Below, piece after piece: positions 1 to 7,216 of a stretch of DNA of 38,976 nt (its first letter is position 1; each line of letters opens with the position of its first letter). The translations under genes and the position numbers were made by a program. The stretch is from the NCBI GenBank assembly GCA_025924515.1, contig JAICIE010000017.1, forward strand, positions 1-38,976, in the 5' to 3' direction. This stretch comes from Jatrophihabitans sp. Its GTDB lineage: Bacteria > Actinomycetota > Actinomycetes > Mycobacteriales > Jatrophihabitantaceae. The notes under the pieces were generated by a model. It ran no database searches. It was given only the letters and a program-made list of their open reading frames with translations, and had not been told where the DNA came from.

Positions 1-539
1 GCACAGGGGTCGCCGTGGCAGACGACCAGCTCGTCGACCGGCGGCGGAGCGTCGAGGCGCGAGTAGGCGTCCTGAACGTCGAGGCCGCGGTGCACGGGAA
101 ACCACTCGGCCGGGTCGCGCCGGCCGCGGGCCTTGGCCTGGGCGACCCGGCGCCGCGTCGACCAGTCGAAGGGGCACAGGTCCACCGGAAGGCGGTCGTG
201 CAGCTGCCGCAGACCGCGCCCGAGGGCCGGCACCGCCCTCTCGGGGTCCTCCAGCCAGCGCGGGCTCACGGCGCACCTCCCCGGAAGCCCAGACGTGACC
301 AACCACTGGCCGTGCCGGTCGGATCCGGTCGCGAGGACGGTAGGCACGGGCGTGAACCGGACCGCCCAGCGCATCCGCTGCGCCTCGGCGGCGAGATCGA
401 TCCCGGCGTGCGCCGGCGAGTGCTTCAGGAACCGGTCGGCGCCGACAGCGAAGGTGACGCCGCCGACTTCGTTGCGCCAGGTGAGGCGAACGGGATCGTC
501 GCCGGCCAGGGCCAGGACGGTCGCCGGGAGCGCTGCTGG
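1..539 (-). CDS. Aminoglycoside/hydroxyurea-type antibiotic phosphotransferase, 3' end cut by window edge
   Basis: Reading the minus strand from about 539 to 1 gives one open frame that runs off the left edge. It ends in VVCHGDPC, the Brenner motif of the APH kinase family, whose Asp is the catalytic base. Upstream are WRNEVGGVTF and FLKHS (nucleotide-binding N lobe, probable ATP-binding Lys) and GLPG, AVSPRW, LCPFDW, as in chromosomal APH(3')-like kinases of actinomycetes. The family phosphorylates small-molecule hydroxyls with ATP; the substrate cannot be told. The C-terminal lobe is outside the window. No in-frame ATG or GTG precedes the conserved N-terminus. The nearest ATG (565-563) is in another frame, so the start is unresolved and a non-standard codon or an indel is possible. 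The gene is divergent from the small membrane protein at 576. Confidence 0.75.
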
Positions 540-562
540 CGCGTCCGGAACCGTTCCCTTGC

Positions 563-568
563 CATACT
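563..568 (+). promoter_or_regulatory. Leaderless promoter -10 (CATACT) for the SCO4848-type gene
   Basis: CATACT is preceded by TGC (extended -10 TGn) and ends exactly 7 nt before the GTG at 576. No Shine-Dalgarno sequence lies in between. Transcription would start at the G of the start codon. Confidence 0.6.
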
Positions 569-575
569 GGACGCC

Positions 576-830
576 GTGATCCTGTCCCGACGCTCGGCCT
601 GGCTGCTCGCCGGGTTCGGCATCTGGTCGTGGGTGATCTGGCCGACCTTCCTGCGCAACATCTGGCACGATCCCCGCTCCTGGCACGACGGTCCGACCGG
701 GTTCTTCACGGTGCACCTCGTGCTGACGCTCGCGTCGTTGGCCCTCGGCACCGTCATCGGGCTGCTCGGGGTGCGGGGCCTGCTGCGCGAGCGCCTGGCC
801 GCACCCCCGCGGCAGCGTTCGCGCGGATAG
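576..830 (+). CDS. SCO4848-family small membrane protein
   Basis: An 84-residue protein starting at GTG 576. It begins with LSRRSAWLL, followed by a first hydrophobic helix around residues 8-28 containing WSWVIWPTFLRN, a short polar loop (WHDPRSWHDG) and a second helix around 45-70. The C-terminus is Arg-rich. The WSWVIWPTF motif and two-helix layout match the actinobacterial SCO4848 family, whose function is unknown. The long open frame upstream (from 15) is antisense to the phosphotransferase, and the -10 directly before 576 supports this start. Membrane location is inferred from hydrophobicity. Confidence 0.85.
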   Translation: MILSRRSAWLLAGFGIWSWVIWPTFLRNIWHDPRSWHDGPTGFFTVHLVLTLASLALGTVIGLLGVRGLLRERLAAPPRQRSRG

Positions 831-860
831 CCCGCACGCCTGGCGCGGCGCGGGTAACTG

Positions 861-1592
861 CTAGCCGGCGGTGCGCGCCGGTCTAGCCGCGATGCCGGCG
901 CCTGCCTGCTGTGTGGTCTGGTTCGCGCCGATGTCGCGCCGCAGGATCGCGATGCGCTGCACATAGCGGCGCCTGCCCGCCAGGCGGAACATCAGTCTTC
1001 CTGGCAGTGGCAGCTTCTTCAGGAACGCTGTGCGCTCGTCGTCCGTCGCGTCCTCGAGCAGCGCGCCCAGCAACAGCACGAGCTGCGGTTTGGGGATTGC
1101 CTCCGTGCTGCGCTCGCCGACCGCGTCCCACTCATGTGCTGTCAACGTGCGGGCGACGATCGGCAGGACGCTTCGCTCCTCGTCGTCGAGGTGCTCGGCG
1201 AGTGCGGCGTTGAGGTTGTCGAGGACGACGGCGAGTTCCTCCCTCGACTCCTCGGACGCCGTCGCCGACCACCGCTCGAGTATCTGCCCGCTGAGCTGCA
1301 TGAGCTCCGCGACCGCGGCATGTTGCGACTCCATCAGGTAGACGAGGGCCTGGGGAACCTCGGCGCGGGCGTGCAGTTTGGGCCAGACGAGGGCGTCCTC
1401 GCCCTCGTGGTGGTGCTGCAGCGCGTCGAGGAGGTCGCGGGCGTGGGCGGCGACCGTTCCGGCGCGGTCGCAGTCGTCGATCGCGACGGCCCGGACGATG
1501 CGGGGCAGCAGCCGAAACTCGCGGCGGAAGGCGCGGTGGACGACGACCATCTCGTGCGTATCGCAGCCCTCTTCGCGCGAAGCTTGCGGCAT
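861..1592 (-). CDS. Hemerythrin-like four-helix-bundle protein
   Basis: A 243-residue cytoplasmic protein with the hemerythrin HHE-type pattern: a first-helix His pair (HEMVVVHRAF), HHHEGEDALVWP, a His in ESQHAAV, and AEHLDDEERSVLP. These residues normally hold a non-haem di-iron site that binds O2 or senses oxygen or nitric oxide. The C-terminal part (about 160-243) contains WDAVGERSTEAIPKPQ and a basic tail, as in actinobacterial hemerythrin proteins of unknown role. The start is ATG 1592. A promoter ends 7 nt upstream with no ribosome binding site, suggesting a leaderless mRNA. The gene is monocistronic and convergent with the SCO4848-type gene. Confidence 0.88.
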   Translation of the reverse strand: MPQASREEGCDTHEMVVVHRAFRREFRLLPRIVRAVAIDDCDRAGTVAAHARDLLDALQHHHEGEDALVWPKLHARAEVPQALVYLMESQHAAVAELMQLSGQILERWSATASEESREELAVVLDNLNAALAEHLDDEERSVLPIVARTLTAHEWDAVGERSTEAIPKPQLVLLLGALLEDATDDERTAFLKKLPLPGRLMFRLAGRRRYVQRIAILRRDIGANQTTQQAGAGIAARPARTAG

Positions 1593-1599
1593 GTCGGGG

Positions 1600-1628
1600 A
1601 TGGTCGCCGTTGGCTGAGGTCATGTCAA
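1600..1628 (-). promoter_or_regulatory. Promoter of the hemerythrin gene, leaderless
   Basis: On the minus strand a perfect -35 TTGACA (1628-1623) is followed by a 17-nt spacer, a -10 GACCAT (1605-1600), and 7 nt later the ATG at 1592. This is the clearest complete promoter in the window. Confidence 0.7.
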
Positions 1629-1878
1629 CGCGCCGAGCGTGATGTAACCGAGATATTTTTGAGACCGCGGCGTCACGCCCGGATTGTCGCTAGCGTTGTG
1701 TGATCGCGGTCGCCGAAACGGGGACTCTCGGTAGCCGTCCCGGGCGCTCGGGGTGCGCGCCGACCCGTCGAGGGGCGGAGCCGGATCGACAGGAATCCGT
1801 ACGCCTTACCGACCGGGTCCGCTTCCGCCTCGGGGCCGCTTCCGGCTGGGTGAACGGCACGCGGCCGTCGTGAGCACC

Positions 1879-1926
1879 GTGCGGGCGCGCTGTCAAGCAT
1901 CTCTGCGATTGACAGCGCGCCCGCAC
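1879..1926. repeat. Perfect 18-bp inverted repeat with 12-nt loop
   Basis: Arm GTGCGGGCGCGCTGTCAA (1879-1896) and its exact complement TTGACAGCGCGCCCGCAC (1909-1926) flank the loop GCATCTCTGCGA. No T-run follows, so it is not a typical rho-independent terminator. Each arm's loop-proximal end is a -35-like TTGACA pointing outward. It lies 31 nt upstream of the AGGAGG of the Cys-rich peptide gene. It could be an operator, a 5' leader RNA structure or a repeat-family copy. Confidence 0.8.
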
Positions 1927-1969
1927 TGGCCGACCGTGGGGTCTTCACGTGCGACCCAGGAGGACGACG

Positions 1970-2161
1970 ATGACCATCCTCGACCCCGCGCCGGCGCCCA
2001 GCGCCGTCGAGGACACCGCATCCCCGACGTCGAGCGCCTCGCCGACTGCCGTGCAGATGCGGGCGTTCGTCCGGTCCGGCGGCCGCCCCGCAGCGCACGA
2101 CCACGGGGTGCGCTGCTATTGGGACTTCCGCGACTGCCGATGGGTGTGCACCGCCGGCTGA
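1970..2161 (+). CDS. Small Cys/Trp-rich C-terminal-motif peptide, unknown function
   Basis: A 63-residue protein. An ideal AGGAGG (1958-1963) stands 6 nt before ATG 1970, strong support for translation. Residues 1-30 are Pro/Ala/Ser/Thr-rich and low complexity; residues 40-63 read AAHDHGVR then CYWDFRDCRWVC with three Cys (49, 56, 60), two Trp and a Tyr. There is no signal peptide. The layout (variable leader-like N-terminus, compact Cys/aromatic C-terminus) could suit a metal-binding peptide or a ribosomal-peptide precursor, but no maturation enzyme is adjacent and I do not recognise the family with certainty. It lies between the hairpin at 1879-1926 and the convergent sdhB. Confidence 0.7.
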   Translation: MTILDPAPAPSAVEDTASPTSSASPTAVQMRAFVRSGGRPAAHDHGVRCYWDFRDCRWVCTAG

Positions 2162-2219
2162 TCGCGCTCCGTGCCCAATTGCACGCTTCCAGTCACACTC
2201 GGTTCGGAGCGGCGACGCA

Positions 2220-2975
2220 TCACACCCGGCGGTACAGCAGCGCCTTCTTCACCTCGGCGATCGCCTGCGTGACCTCGATCCCGCGGGGGCAGGCCTCCGT
2301 GCAGTTGAAGGTCGTCCGGCAGCGCCAGACACCCTCACGGTCGTTGAGGATCTCCAGCCGTTCCTCGGTGCCCTCGTCGCGGCTGTCGAAGATGAACCGG
2401 TGCGCGTTCACGATGGCGGCGGGACCGAAGTACTGACCGTCGGTCCAGTACACCGGGCACGACGTGGTGCAGGCCGCACACAGAATGCACTTGGTGGTGT
2501 CGTCGAACCGCTCGCGGTCGGCCTGCGACTGGATGTGTTCCCGGGTCGGCGGTTGCCCGTAGGTGATCAGGAACGGCTTGATCGACCGGTACGCCTCGAA
2601 GAAGGGTTCCATGTCGACGACGAGGTCCTTCTCGAGCGGAAGCCCCTTGATCGGCTCGATGGTGATCTCGTCGGGCATGTCCTTGACGAGCACCTTGCAG
2701 GCCAGCCGGTTGACGCCGTTGATCCGCATGGCGTCGGAGCCGCAGACACCGTGCGCGCAGGACCGGCGGAAGGTCAGGCTTCCGTCCTGATAGCCCTTGA
2801 TGTCGAGCAACAGGTTGAGGACGCGGTCGGTCGGGAGCGCGTGCACCTCGAAGGTCTGCCAGTACGGCTCGGGATTCAGCTCGGGCACGTAGCGCCGGAT
2901 CTTCACCCGCACGGGCCGGGTTTCGATCGGCGCCTCGGCGCGCGTCTCGGCGGGACGCTCGGCGACAGCGGTCAT
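2220..2975 (-). CDS. sdhB: Succinate dehydrogenase iron-sulfur subunit
   Basis: 251 residues. It passes electrons from the FAD of SdhA through three Fe-S clusters to quinone on the cytoplasmic face of the membrane. The [2Fe-2S] site is C73-AHGV-C78-GSD with C93; as in E. coli SdhB the fourth ligand position is an Asp. The [4Fe-4S] site is C163-IL-C166-AA-C169 with C173. Further cluster ligands are C219, C225 and C229-P. ATG 2975 shares its A with the TGA of sdhA, so the two are translationally coupled. A much longer open frame upstream is sdhA antisense shadow. Last gene of the sdhCDAB operon. Confidence 0.97.
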   Translation of the reverse strand: MTAVAERPAETRAEAPIETRPVRVKIRRYVPELNPEPYWQTFEVHALPTDRVLNLLLDIKGYQDGSLTFRRSCAHGVCGSDAMRINGVNRLACKVLVKDMPDEITIEPIKGLPLEKDLVVDMEPFFEAYRSIKPFLITYGQPPTREHIQSQADRERFDDTTKCILCAACTTSCPVYWTDGQYFGPAAIVNAHRFIFDSRDEGTEERLEILNDREGVWRCRTTFNCTEACPRGIEVTQAIAEVKKALLYRRV

Positions 2976-4714
2976 CAGTACTTGCGCTCCATCGGTTGGT
3001 ACCGCGTCTGCACCACCGGCTTGTAGTCGAGGGTGATGCTGCCGTCCTCGTTCCGGTAGGCCATGGTGTGACGCATGAAATTCGTGTCGTCGCGGTTGGG
3101 GTGATCCTCGCGGAAATGGCCGCCGCGGGACTCGTTGCGGGCCCGCGCGCCGATTACCAGAACCTCCGCGAGGTCGAGCAGGAACCCGAGTTCGATGGCC
3201 TCGAGCAGATCCGAGTTGAAGCGTTTGCCCTTGTCGGTGACGGCGACATTCACATAGCGCGCCTTGAGCGCGAGGATGTCCTCCTCCGCCTGCTTCAACG
3301 ACTCCTCGGTCCGGTACACCTGCGCGTTCATGTCCATCGTGTTCTGCAGGGCGGAACGTATCTCGGCGACGCGGTCGCCGCCGGTCGACTCCAGCAACCG
3401 CTGCACGGTCGCCACGACCTGCGATTCGACACCGGGAGGAACGGGAGCCTTCGTCGCGACCCCGGCGTACTCCGCGGCGGCAATACCGCCCCGTCGGCCG
3501 AAGACGTTGATGTCGAGCAGGGAATTGGTTCCCAGCCGGTTGGACCCGTGCACCGACACGCATGCGACCTCGCCGGCCGCGTAGAGGCCCGGCACGACGT
3601 CAGTGTTGTTGCGTAACACCTCGGCGCGGATGTTGGTGGGCACCCCGCCCATCGCGTAATGCGCGGTCGGGTAGACGGGGACGGGTTCGGTGTACGGTTC
3701 GACGCCCAGATAGGTCCGCGCGAACTCGGTGATGTCCGGCAGTTTGGCGTCGATCTGCTCACGCGGCAGGTGGGTCAGGTCGAGCAGCACATAGTCCTTG
3801 TTCGGTCCCGCGCCGCGTCCTTCGCGCACCTCGTTGGCCATCGACCGGGCCACGATGTCGCGTGGCGCAAGGTCCTTGATGGTCGGCGCATAACGCTCCA
3901 TGAACCGCTCGCCCACCGCGTTGCGCAGGATCCCACCCTCGCCGCGGGCCGCCTCGGACAGCAGGATGCCCAGCCCGGCGAGTCCGGTGGGATGGAACTG
4001 GAAGAACTCCATGTCCTCCAGCGGCAGACCTTTGCGCCACACGATGCCCATCCCGTCGCCGGTGAGCGTGTGCGCGTTGGACGTGGTCTTGAAGACCTTG
4101 CCGAACCCTCCGGTCGCCAACACCACGGCCTTGGCCTCGAACACGTGGATGTCACCGGACGCCAGCTCATAGGCGACCGCACCGGCCGCCCGGCCTTCGC
4201 TGAGGACGAGGTCGAGGACGTAGAATTCGTTGAAGAATTCGACGCCTTGCTTCACGCAGTTCTGGTACAGCGTCTGCAGGATCATGTGCCCGGTGCGGTC
4301 GGCCGCGAAGCAGGACCGCCGCACCGCCGCCTCGCCGTGGTTGCGGGTGTGCCCGCCGAAGCGGCGCTGGTCGATCCGTCCTTCAGGTGTCCTGTTGAAC
4401 GGCAGGCCCATCTTCTCGAGGTCCAGGACGGCGTCGATCGCCTCCTTGCACATCACCTCGGCGGCGTCCTGGTCGACGAGGTAGTCGCCGCCCTTGACCG
4501 TGTCGAAGGTGTGCCACTCCCAGTTGTCCTCCTCGACGTTCGCCAGCGCGGCGCACATGCCGCCCTGCGCGGCGCCGGTGTGCGACCGCGTCGGGTACAG
4601 CTTGGTGAGGACGGCGGTGCGCACCCGCGCCGACGACTCCAGGGCCGCCCGCATCCCCGCCCCGCCGGCGCCGACGATGATGACGTCGTAGCTGTGCCGC
4701 TTGACCGCGGGCAC
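2975..4714 (-). CDS. sdhA: Succinate dehydrogenase flavoprotein subunit
   Basis: 579 residues, the usual length. It oxidises succinate to fumarate in the TCA cycle and respiratory chain. A dinucleotide-binding motif VGAGGAGMRAA lies near residues 15-25, the flavin-linking His is in SHTGAAQGG (H45), HPTG sits mid-protein, and the active-site Arg/His segments GGHTRNHGE and SVHGSNRLGTNSL are present. The start is GTG 4714 with GGGGAG six nt upstream, 1 nt after the sdhD stop. Reads as the third gene of sdhCDAB. Confidence 0.97.
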   Translation of the reverse strand: MPAVKRHSYDVIIVGAGGAGMRAALESSARVRTAVLTKLYPTRSHTGAAQGGMCAALANVEEDNWEWHTFDTVKGGDYLVDQDAAEVMCKEAIDAVLDLEKMGLPFNRTPEGRIDQRRFGGHTRNHGEAAVRRSCFAADRTGHMILQTLYQNCVKQGVEFFNEFYVLDLVLSEGRAAGAVAYELASGDIHVFEAKAVVLATGGFGKVFKTTSNAHTLTGDGMGIVWRKGLPLEDMEFFQFHPTGLAGLGILLSEAARGEGGILRNAVGERFMERYAPTIKDLAPRDIVARSMANEVREGRGAGPNKDYVLLDLTHLPREQIDAKLPDITEFARTYLGVEPYTEPVPVYPTAHYAMGGVPTNIRAEVLRNNTDVVPGLYAAGEVACVSVHGSNRLGTNSLLDINVFGRRGGIAAAEYAGVATKAPVPPGVESQVVATVQRLLESTGGDRVAEIRSALQNTMDMNAQVYRTEESLKQAEEDILALKARYVNVAVTDKGKRFNSDLLEAIELGFLLDLAEVLVIGARARNESRGGHFREDHPNRDDTNFMRHTMAYRNEDGSITLDYKPVVQTRYQPMERKY

Positions 4715-4715
4715 C

Positions 4716-5153
4716 TCAGCTCCCCATGTCCGGGTTGAAGGTGAAGATCACGAGCGTGCCCAGCGCGATGGTGATCGTCGTGGCCGTGTACAGGACCGCT
4801 TTCAGCGTCAGGCGGGTACCGTCGCGGCGGGTGTAGTCGTTGATGATCACCCGCAGGCCGTTGGTGCCGTGGATCATCGCCAGCCACAGCATGAGCAGGT
4901 CCCACACCTGCCAGAACGGCGAGGCCCACCGCCCGGCCACGAAGCCCCAGTTGATGCGCTGCACTCCGCCGTCGAGGATGTTCATGATGAACAGGTGGCC
5001 GAGGACGAGGACCACCAGCACGATCCCGGACACCCGCATGAACAGCCACGCGTAGAGCTCGGTATTCGTCCGGGTGCGCCGCGGCCGGTTCGGCGCCGAG
5101 CGCGGCGACTCGATGACCGGCGGAATCGTCGGATAAGAGCGGGCGGCGGTCAC
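4716..5153 (-). CDS. sdhD: Succinate dehydrogenase hydrophobic membrane anchor subunit
   Basis: 145 residues with three predicted membrane helices (about 35-58, 80-100, 115-137). Together with SdhC it anchors SdhAB and forms the quinone and haem b sites; candidate haem-ligand His residues are H53 (VLGHLF) and H95 (AMIHGTNGL). The start is GTG 5153, which overlaps the TGA of sdhC (GTGA). The open frame continuing further upstream is sdhC shadow. The N-terminal 30 residues are Pro/Arg-rich, as is common in actinobacteria. Confidence 0.94.
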   Translation of the reverse strand: MTAARSYPTIPPVIESPRSAPNRPRRTRTNTELYAWLFMRVSGIVLVVLVLGHLFIMNILDGGVQRINWGFVAGRWASPFWQVWDLLMLWLAMIHGTNGLRVIINDYTRRDGTRLTLKAVLYTATTITIALGTLVIFTFNPDMGS

Positions 5154-5593
5154 GACACGCTCCCGAAGAGCTGCTCGAAGCTGTGCTTGAACATGAAGAA
5201 GGCGCCCGGAACCATGACGGCGACCCACACGAGGACGATCGCCCAGAGCATCTGGCGCTGGTACCGCGTGCCCCGGGCCCAGAAGTCGATGGCAACGATC
5301 CGCAACCCGTTCAGCGCGTGGAACAGGACGGCTCCGACCAGCCCGATCTCCATCAGGTTGACGAACGGATTCTTGTAGGTGTCGATCACCCGGTCGTAGG
5401 ACTCCGGTGACACCCGCACCAGGGCGGTGTCGAGGACGTGCGCGAACAGGAAGAAGAAGGTCAGGACGCCGGTGATCCGGTGCGCGACCCAGGACCACAT
5501 GCCCTCGCGGCCGCGGTAGAGCGACCCGGCGATCCGGGTGCGCTGGGGAGAACCTCGCCGGCTCGGCGAGGTGGACGGTGCGACCGTGGACAC
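5150..5593 (-). CDS. sdhC: Succinate dehydrogenase cytochrome b556 subunit
   Basis: 147 residues with three membrane helices. The family motif WSWVAHRITGV (H38-R39) starts helix 1. H52 in FAHVLDT is within helix 1, and FHALNGLRIVAIDFW matches the second conserved block. The start is GTG 5593 with AAGGAG seven nt upstream. First gene of the operon. The candidate -10 upstream is TACAGT (5753-5748 on the minus strand), which would leave a leader of about 150 nt; the matching -35 is poor. Confidence 0.94.
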   Translation of the reverse strand: MSTVAPSTSPSRRGSPQRTRIAGSLYRGREGMWSWVAHRITGVLTFFFLFAHVLDTALVRVSPESYDRVIDTYKNPFVNLMEIGLVGAVLFHALNGLRIVAIDFWARGTRYQRQMLWAIVLVWVAVMVPGAFFMFKHSFEQLFGSVS

Positions 5594-5930
5594 CCGATGC
5601 TCCTTCTGGGTCCGGTCGGCGCGAGCGCCGGCCTCTCCGCGTAGTTCGCCGGACGGGTCACCCTCGGATCGCGGGGTTCCGCCGGGCCGAGCGGCGCACC
5701 GGACGGGTCGACGGAGGGCCCGCGGACGGCGTCACCCGCCGGTCTCGACTGTAGTTGTCGCGTTCAGCGGTCCCTTCCGGCTGTGACCAGTCGGACAACT
5801 CACCCGCGACGCGCAACGATCCGGGAACGACTGCTCGCCTCGCGTCGGCGGGGGCGCGCTCGGTCGTCGGGGATCGCTACCGTACGGACCTGGAGCAGGC
5901 TCGCCAACATCTGCGGGCCCCGGAGGAAGG
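5594..5930. other. Divergent intergenic region between sdhC and the BMP lipoprotein gene
   Basis: 337 nt with no gene. It must carry promoters for both operons. Candidates are TACAGT (5748-5753, minus) for sdh and TACCGT (5878-5883, plus) for the nucleoside operon, both without a good -35. A GGAGGAAGG ribosome binding site precedes ATG 5931. I saw no long inverted repeat or conserved riboswitch here. Confidence 0.5.
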
Positions 5931-7100
5931 ATGTCGATCGTGCCCGTACCGGGTCCACTTGCGCGAACGTCCGCCACAGTCGCCGGCGTCGCAGCGCTCG
6001 CCCTGGCTCTGGCTGCCTGTGGCAGCAAGCCCGGTGGCGGGGGCGGCGGCTCATCCAGCAGCAGCGCGTCCTCGAGTTCGTCTTCCGCCGCGGCGGGCGG
6101 CGCCACGAGCTCCTCCTCCAGTGCAGCGGCCGGCGGCGGGTTCACCGCATGCATGGTGCTCGACACCGGCGGCATCGACGACCACTCGTTCAACCAGACG
6201 TCGTGGGCCGGCATGACCGCGGCCAGGCAGCAGAACCCGAAGATCTCGATCTCCTATGTGCCGTCGCAGAGCGCGAACGACTACACCCCGAACCTCAACG
6301 CCGAGGTGTCCAAGGGCTGCAGCACGACCGTGGCCGTCGGCGGCTTGATGGCCGACGCCGTGAAGGCGGTCGCCAAGAAGAATCCGAGCAAACACTTCGC
6401 CGAGGTCGACGCGCCCTCCAGCGGGCCGAACGTCTATGGCATGCAGTTCAACACCGCGCAAGGCGCATTCCTCGGCGGATACCTGGCCGCCGCGTACAGC
6501 AAGAGCGGCAAGGTCGCCACGTGGGGTGGCCTGGCGATCCCGCCGGTGACCATCTACATGGACGGCTTCTGGGAGGGCGTCCAGTACTACAACAAGAAGA
6601 ACGGCAAGCACGTGCAGGTCCTCGGCTGGAACGAGAAGAACCAGAAGGGCGGCTCGTTCTCGCAGTCGTTCACCGACAAGAACAAGGGCAAGCAGATCAG
6701 CCAGACCTTCGTGCAACAGGGTGCGGACGTGCTGTTCCCGGTGGCCGGTGGCGCCGGTGAGGGTGCGTTGAGCGCCGCGCAGGCCTTCGGCGGCAAGGTC
6801 GTGGTGATGTGGGTCGACACCGACGGATGCGTCAGCGAGGCCAGCTACTGCAAGTACATCCTGACCAGCGTCACGAAGAACCTGTCCGGCGCCGTGCAGC
6901 AGTACGTCACACAGGCAGCGAGCGGGGCGTTCCCCACCGGCAACTACCTGGGCACGCTCGCCAACCGCGGCACCGGGCTGGCCTCGTTCCACGACTTCGC
7001 CGGCAAGGTCCCGCAGTCGCTGCAGTCCCAACTTCGCCAGGTCGGGCTGGGCATCGCCACCGGAAAGATCAAGATAACCTCGCCCAACCAACCCAAGTAG
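5931..7100 (+). CDS. BMP-family nucleoside-binding lipoprotein of an ABC importer
   Basis: 389 residues. The signal peptide (1-29) ends in the lipobox LAAC with the lipidated Cys at 30. A 40-residue Gly/Ser/Ala linker (31-70) follows, then the PnrA/BmpA fold: [17 protein letters not shown] (nucleoside-binding loop), a hydrophobic GGLMADAV segment, [19 protein letters not shown] and [15 protein letters not shown]. Proteins of this family capture purine and pyrimidine nucleosides outside the membrane. The genes that follow (ATPase, two permeases, cdd, deoA, add) support a nucleoside substrate. A stem-loop (7139-7169) after this gene probably raises its level relative to the permease genes. The linker is unusually long and low in complexity. 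Confidence 0.92.
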   Translation: MSIVPVPGPLARTSATVAGVAALALALAACGSKPGGGGGGSSSSSASSSSSSAAAGGATSSSSSAAAGGGFTACMVLDTGGIDDHSFNQTSWAGMTAARQQNPKISISYVPSQSANDYTPNLNAEVSKGCSTTVAVGGLMADAVKAVAKKNPSKHFAEVDAPSSGPNVYGMQFNTAQGAFLGGYLAAAYSKSGKVATWGGLAIPPVTIYMDGFWEGVQYYNKKNGKHVQVLGWNEKNQKGGSFSQSFTDKNKGKQISQTFVQQGADVLFPVAGGAGEGALSAAQAFGGKVVVMWVDTDGCVSEASYCKYILTSVTKNLSGAVQQYVTQAASGAFPTGNYLGTLANRGTGLASFHDFAGKVPQSLQSQLRQVGLGIATGKIKITSPNQPK

Positions 7101-7138
7101 GACGGCGCCCGGTCCAGATCGGGCCCGCTCCCGCGCCG

Positions 7139-7169
7139 GGTGCGCAGCCCTACCCTGGTGCTGCGCACC
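7139..7169 (+). repeat. Intercistronic stem-loop between lipoprotein and ATPase genes
   Basis: Arms GGTGCGCAGC (7139-7148) and GCTGCGCACC (7160-7169) are perfect complements around an 11-nt loop. A third related element, the palindrome GCTGCGCAGC (7205-7214), lies between the AAGGAG and the GTG of the ATPase gene and could pair with the first arm instead. Likely an mRNA-stabilising or attenuating structure. Confidence 0.7.
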
Positions 7170-7216
7170 GGTCGGGGACCGTCCGGGACCGCGGCGGGGA
7201 AGGAGCTGCGCAGCCG

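Larger units (their letters stand above)
1593..1969. other. Intergenic region between hemerythrin and Cys-rich peptide genes
   Basis: 377 nt without a convincing gene. It holds the hemerythrin promoter (1600-1628), an A/T-rich patch near 1650-1662, the perfect hairpin at 1879-1926 and the ribosome binding site of the peptide gene. The frames open here on both strands have no recognisable protein and are judged to be GC-rich shadows. Confidence 0.6.

Noticed and set aside
1673-2104. 143-residue minus-strand frame across the hairpin
   Set aside because: Antisense to the peptide gene, Arg/Gly-rich, no ribosome binding site or recognisable domain.
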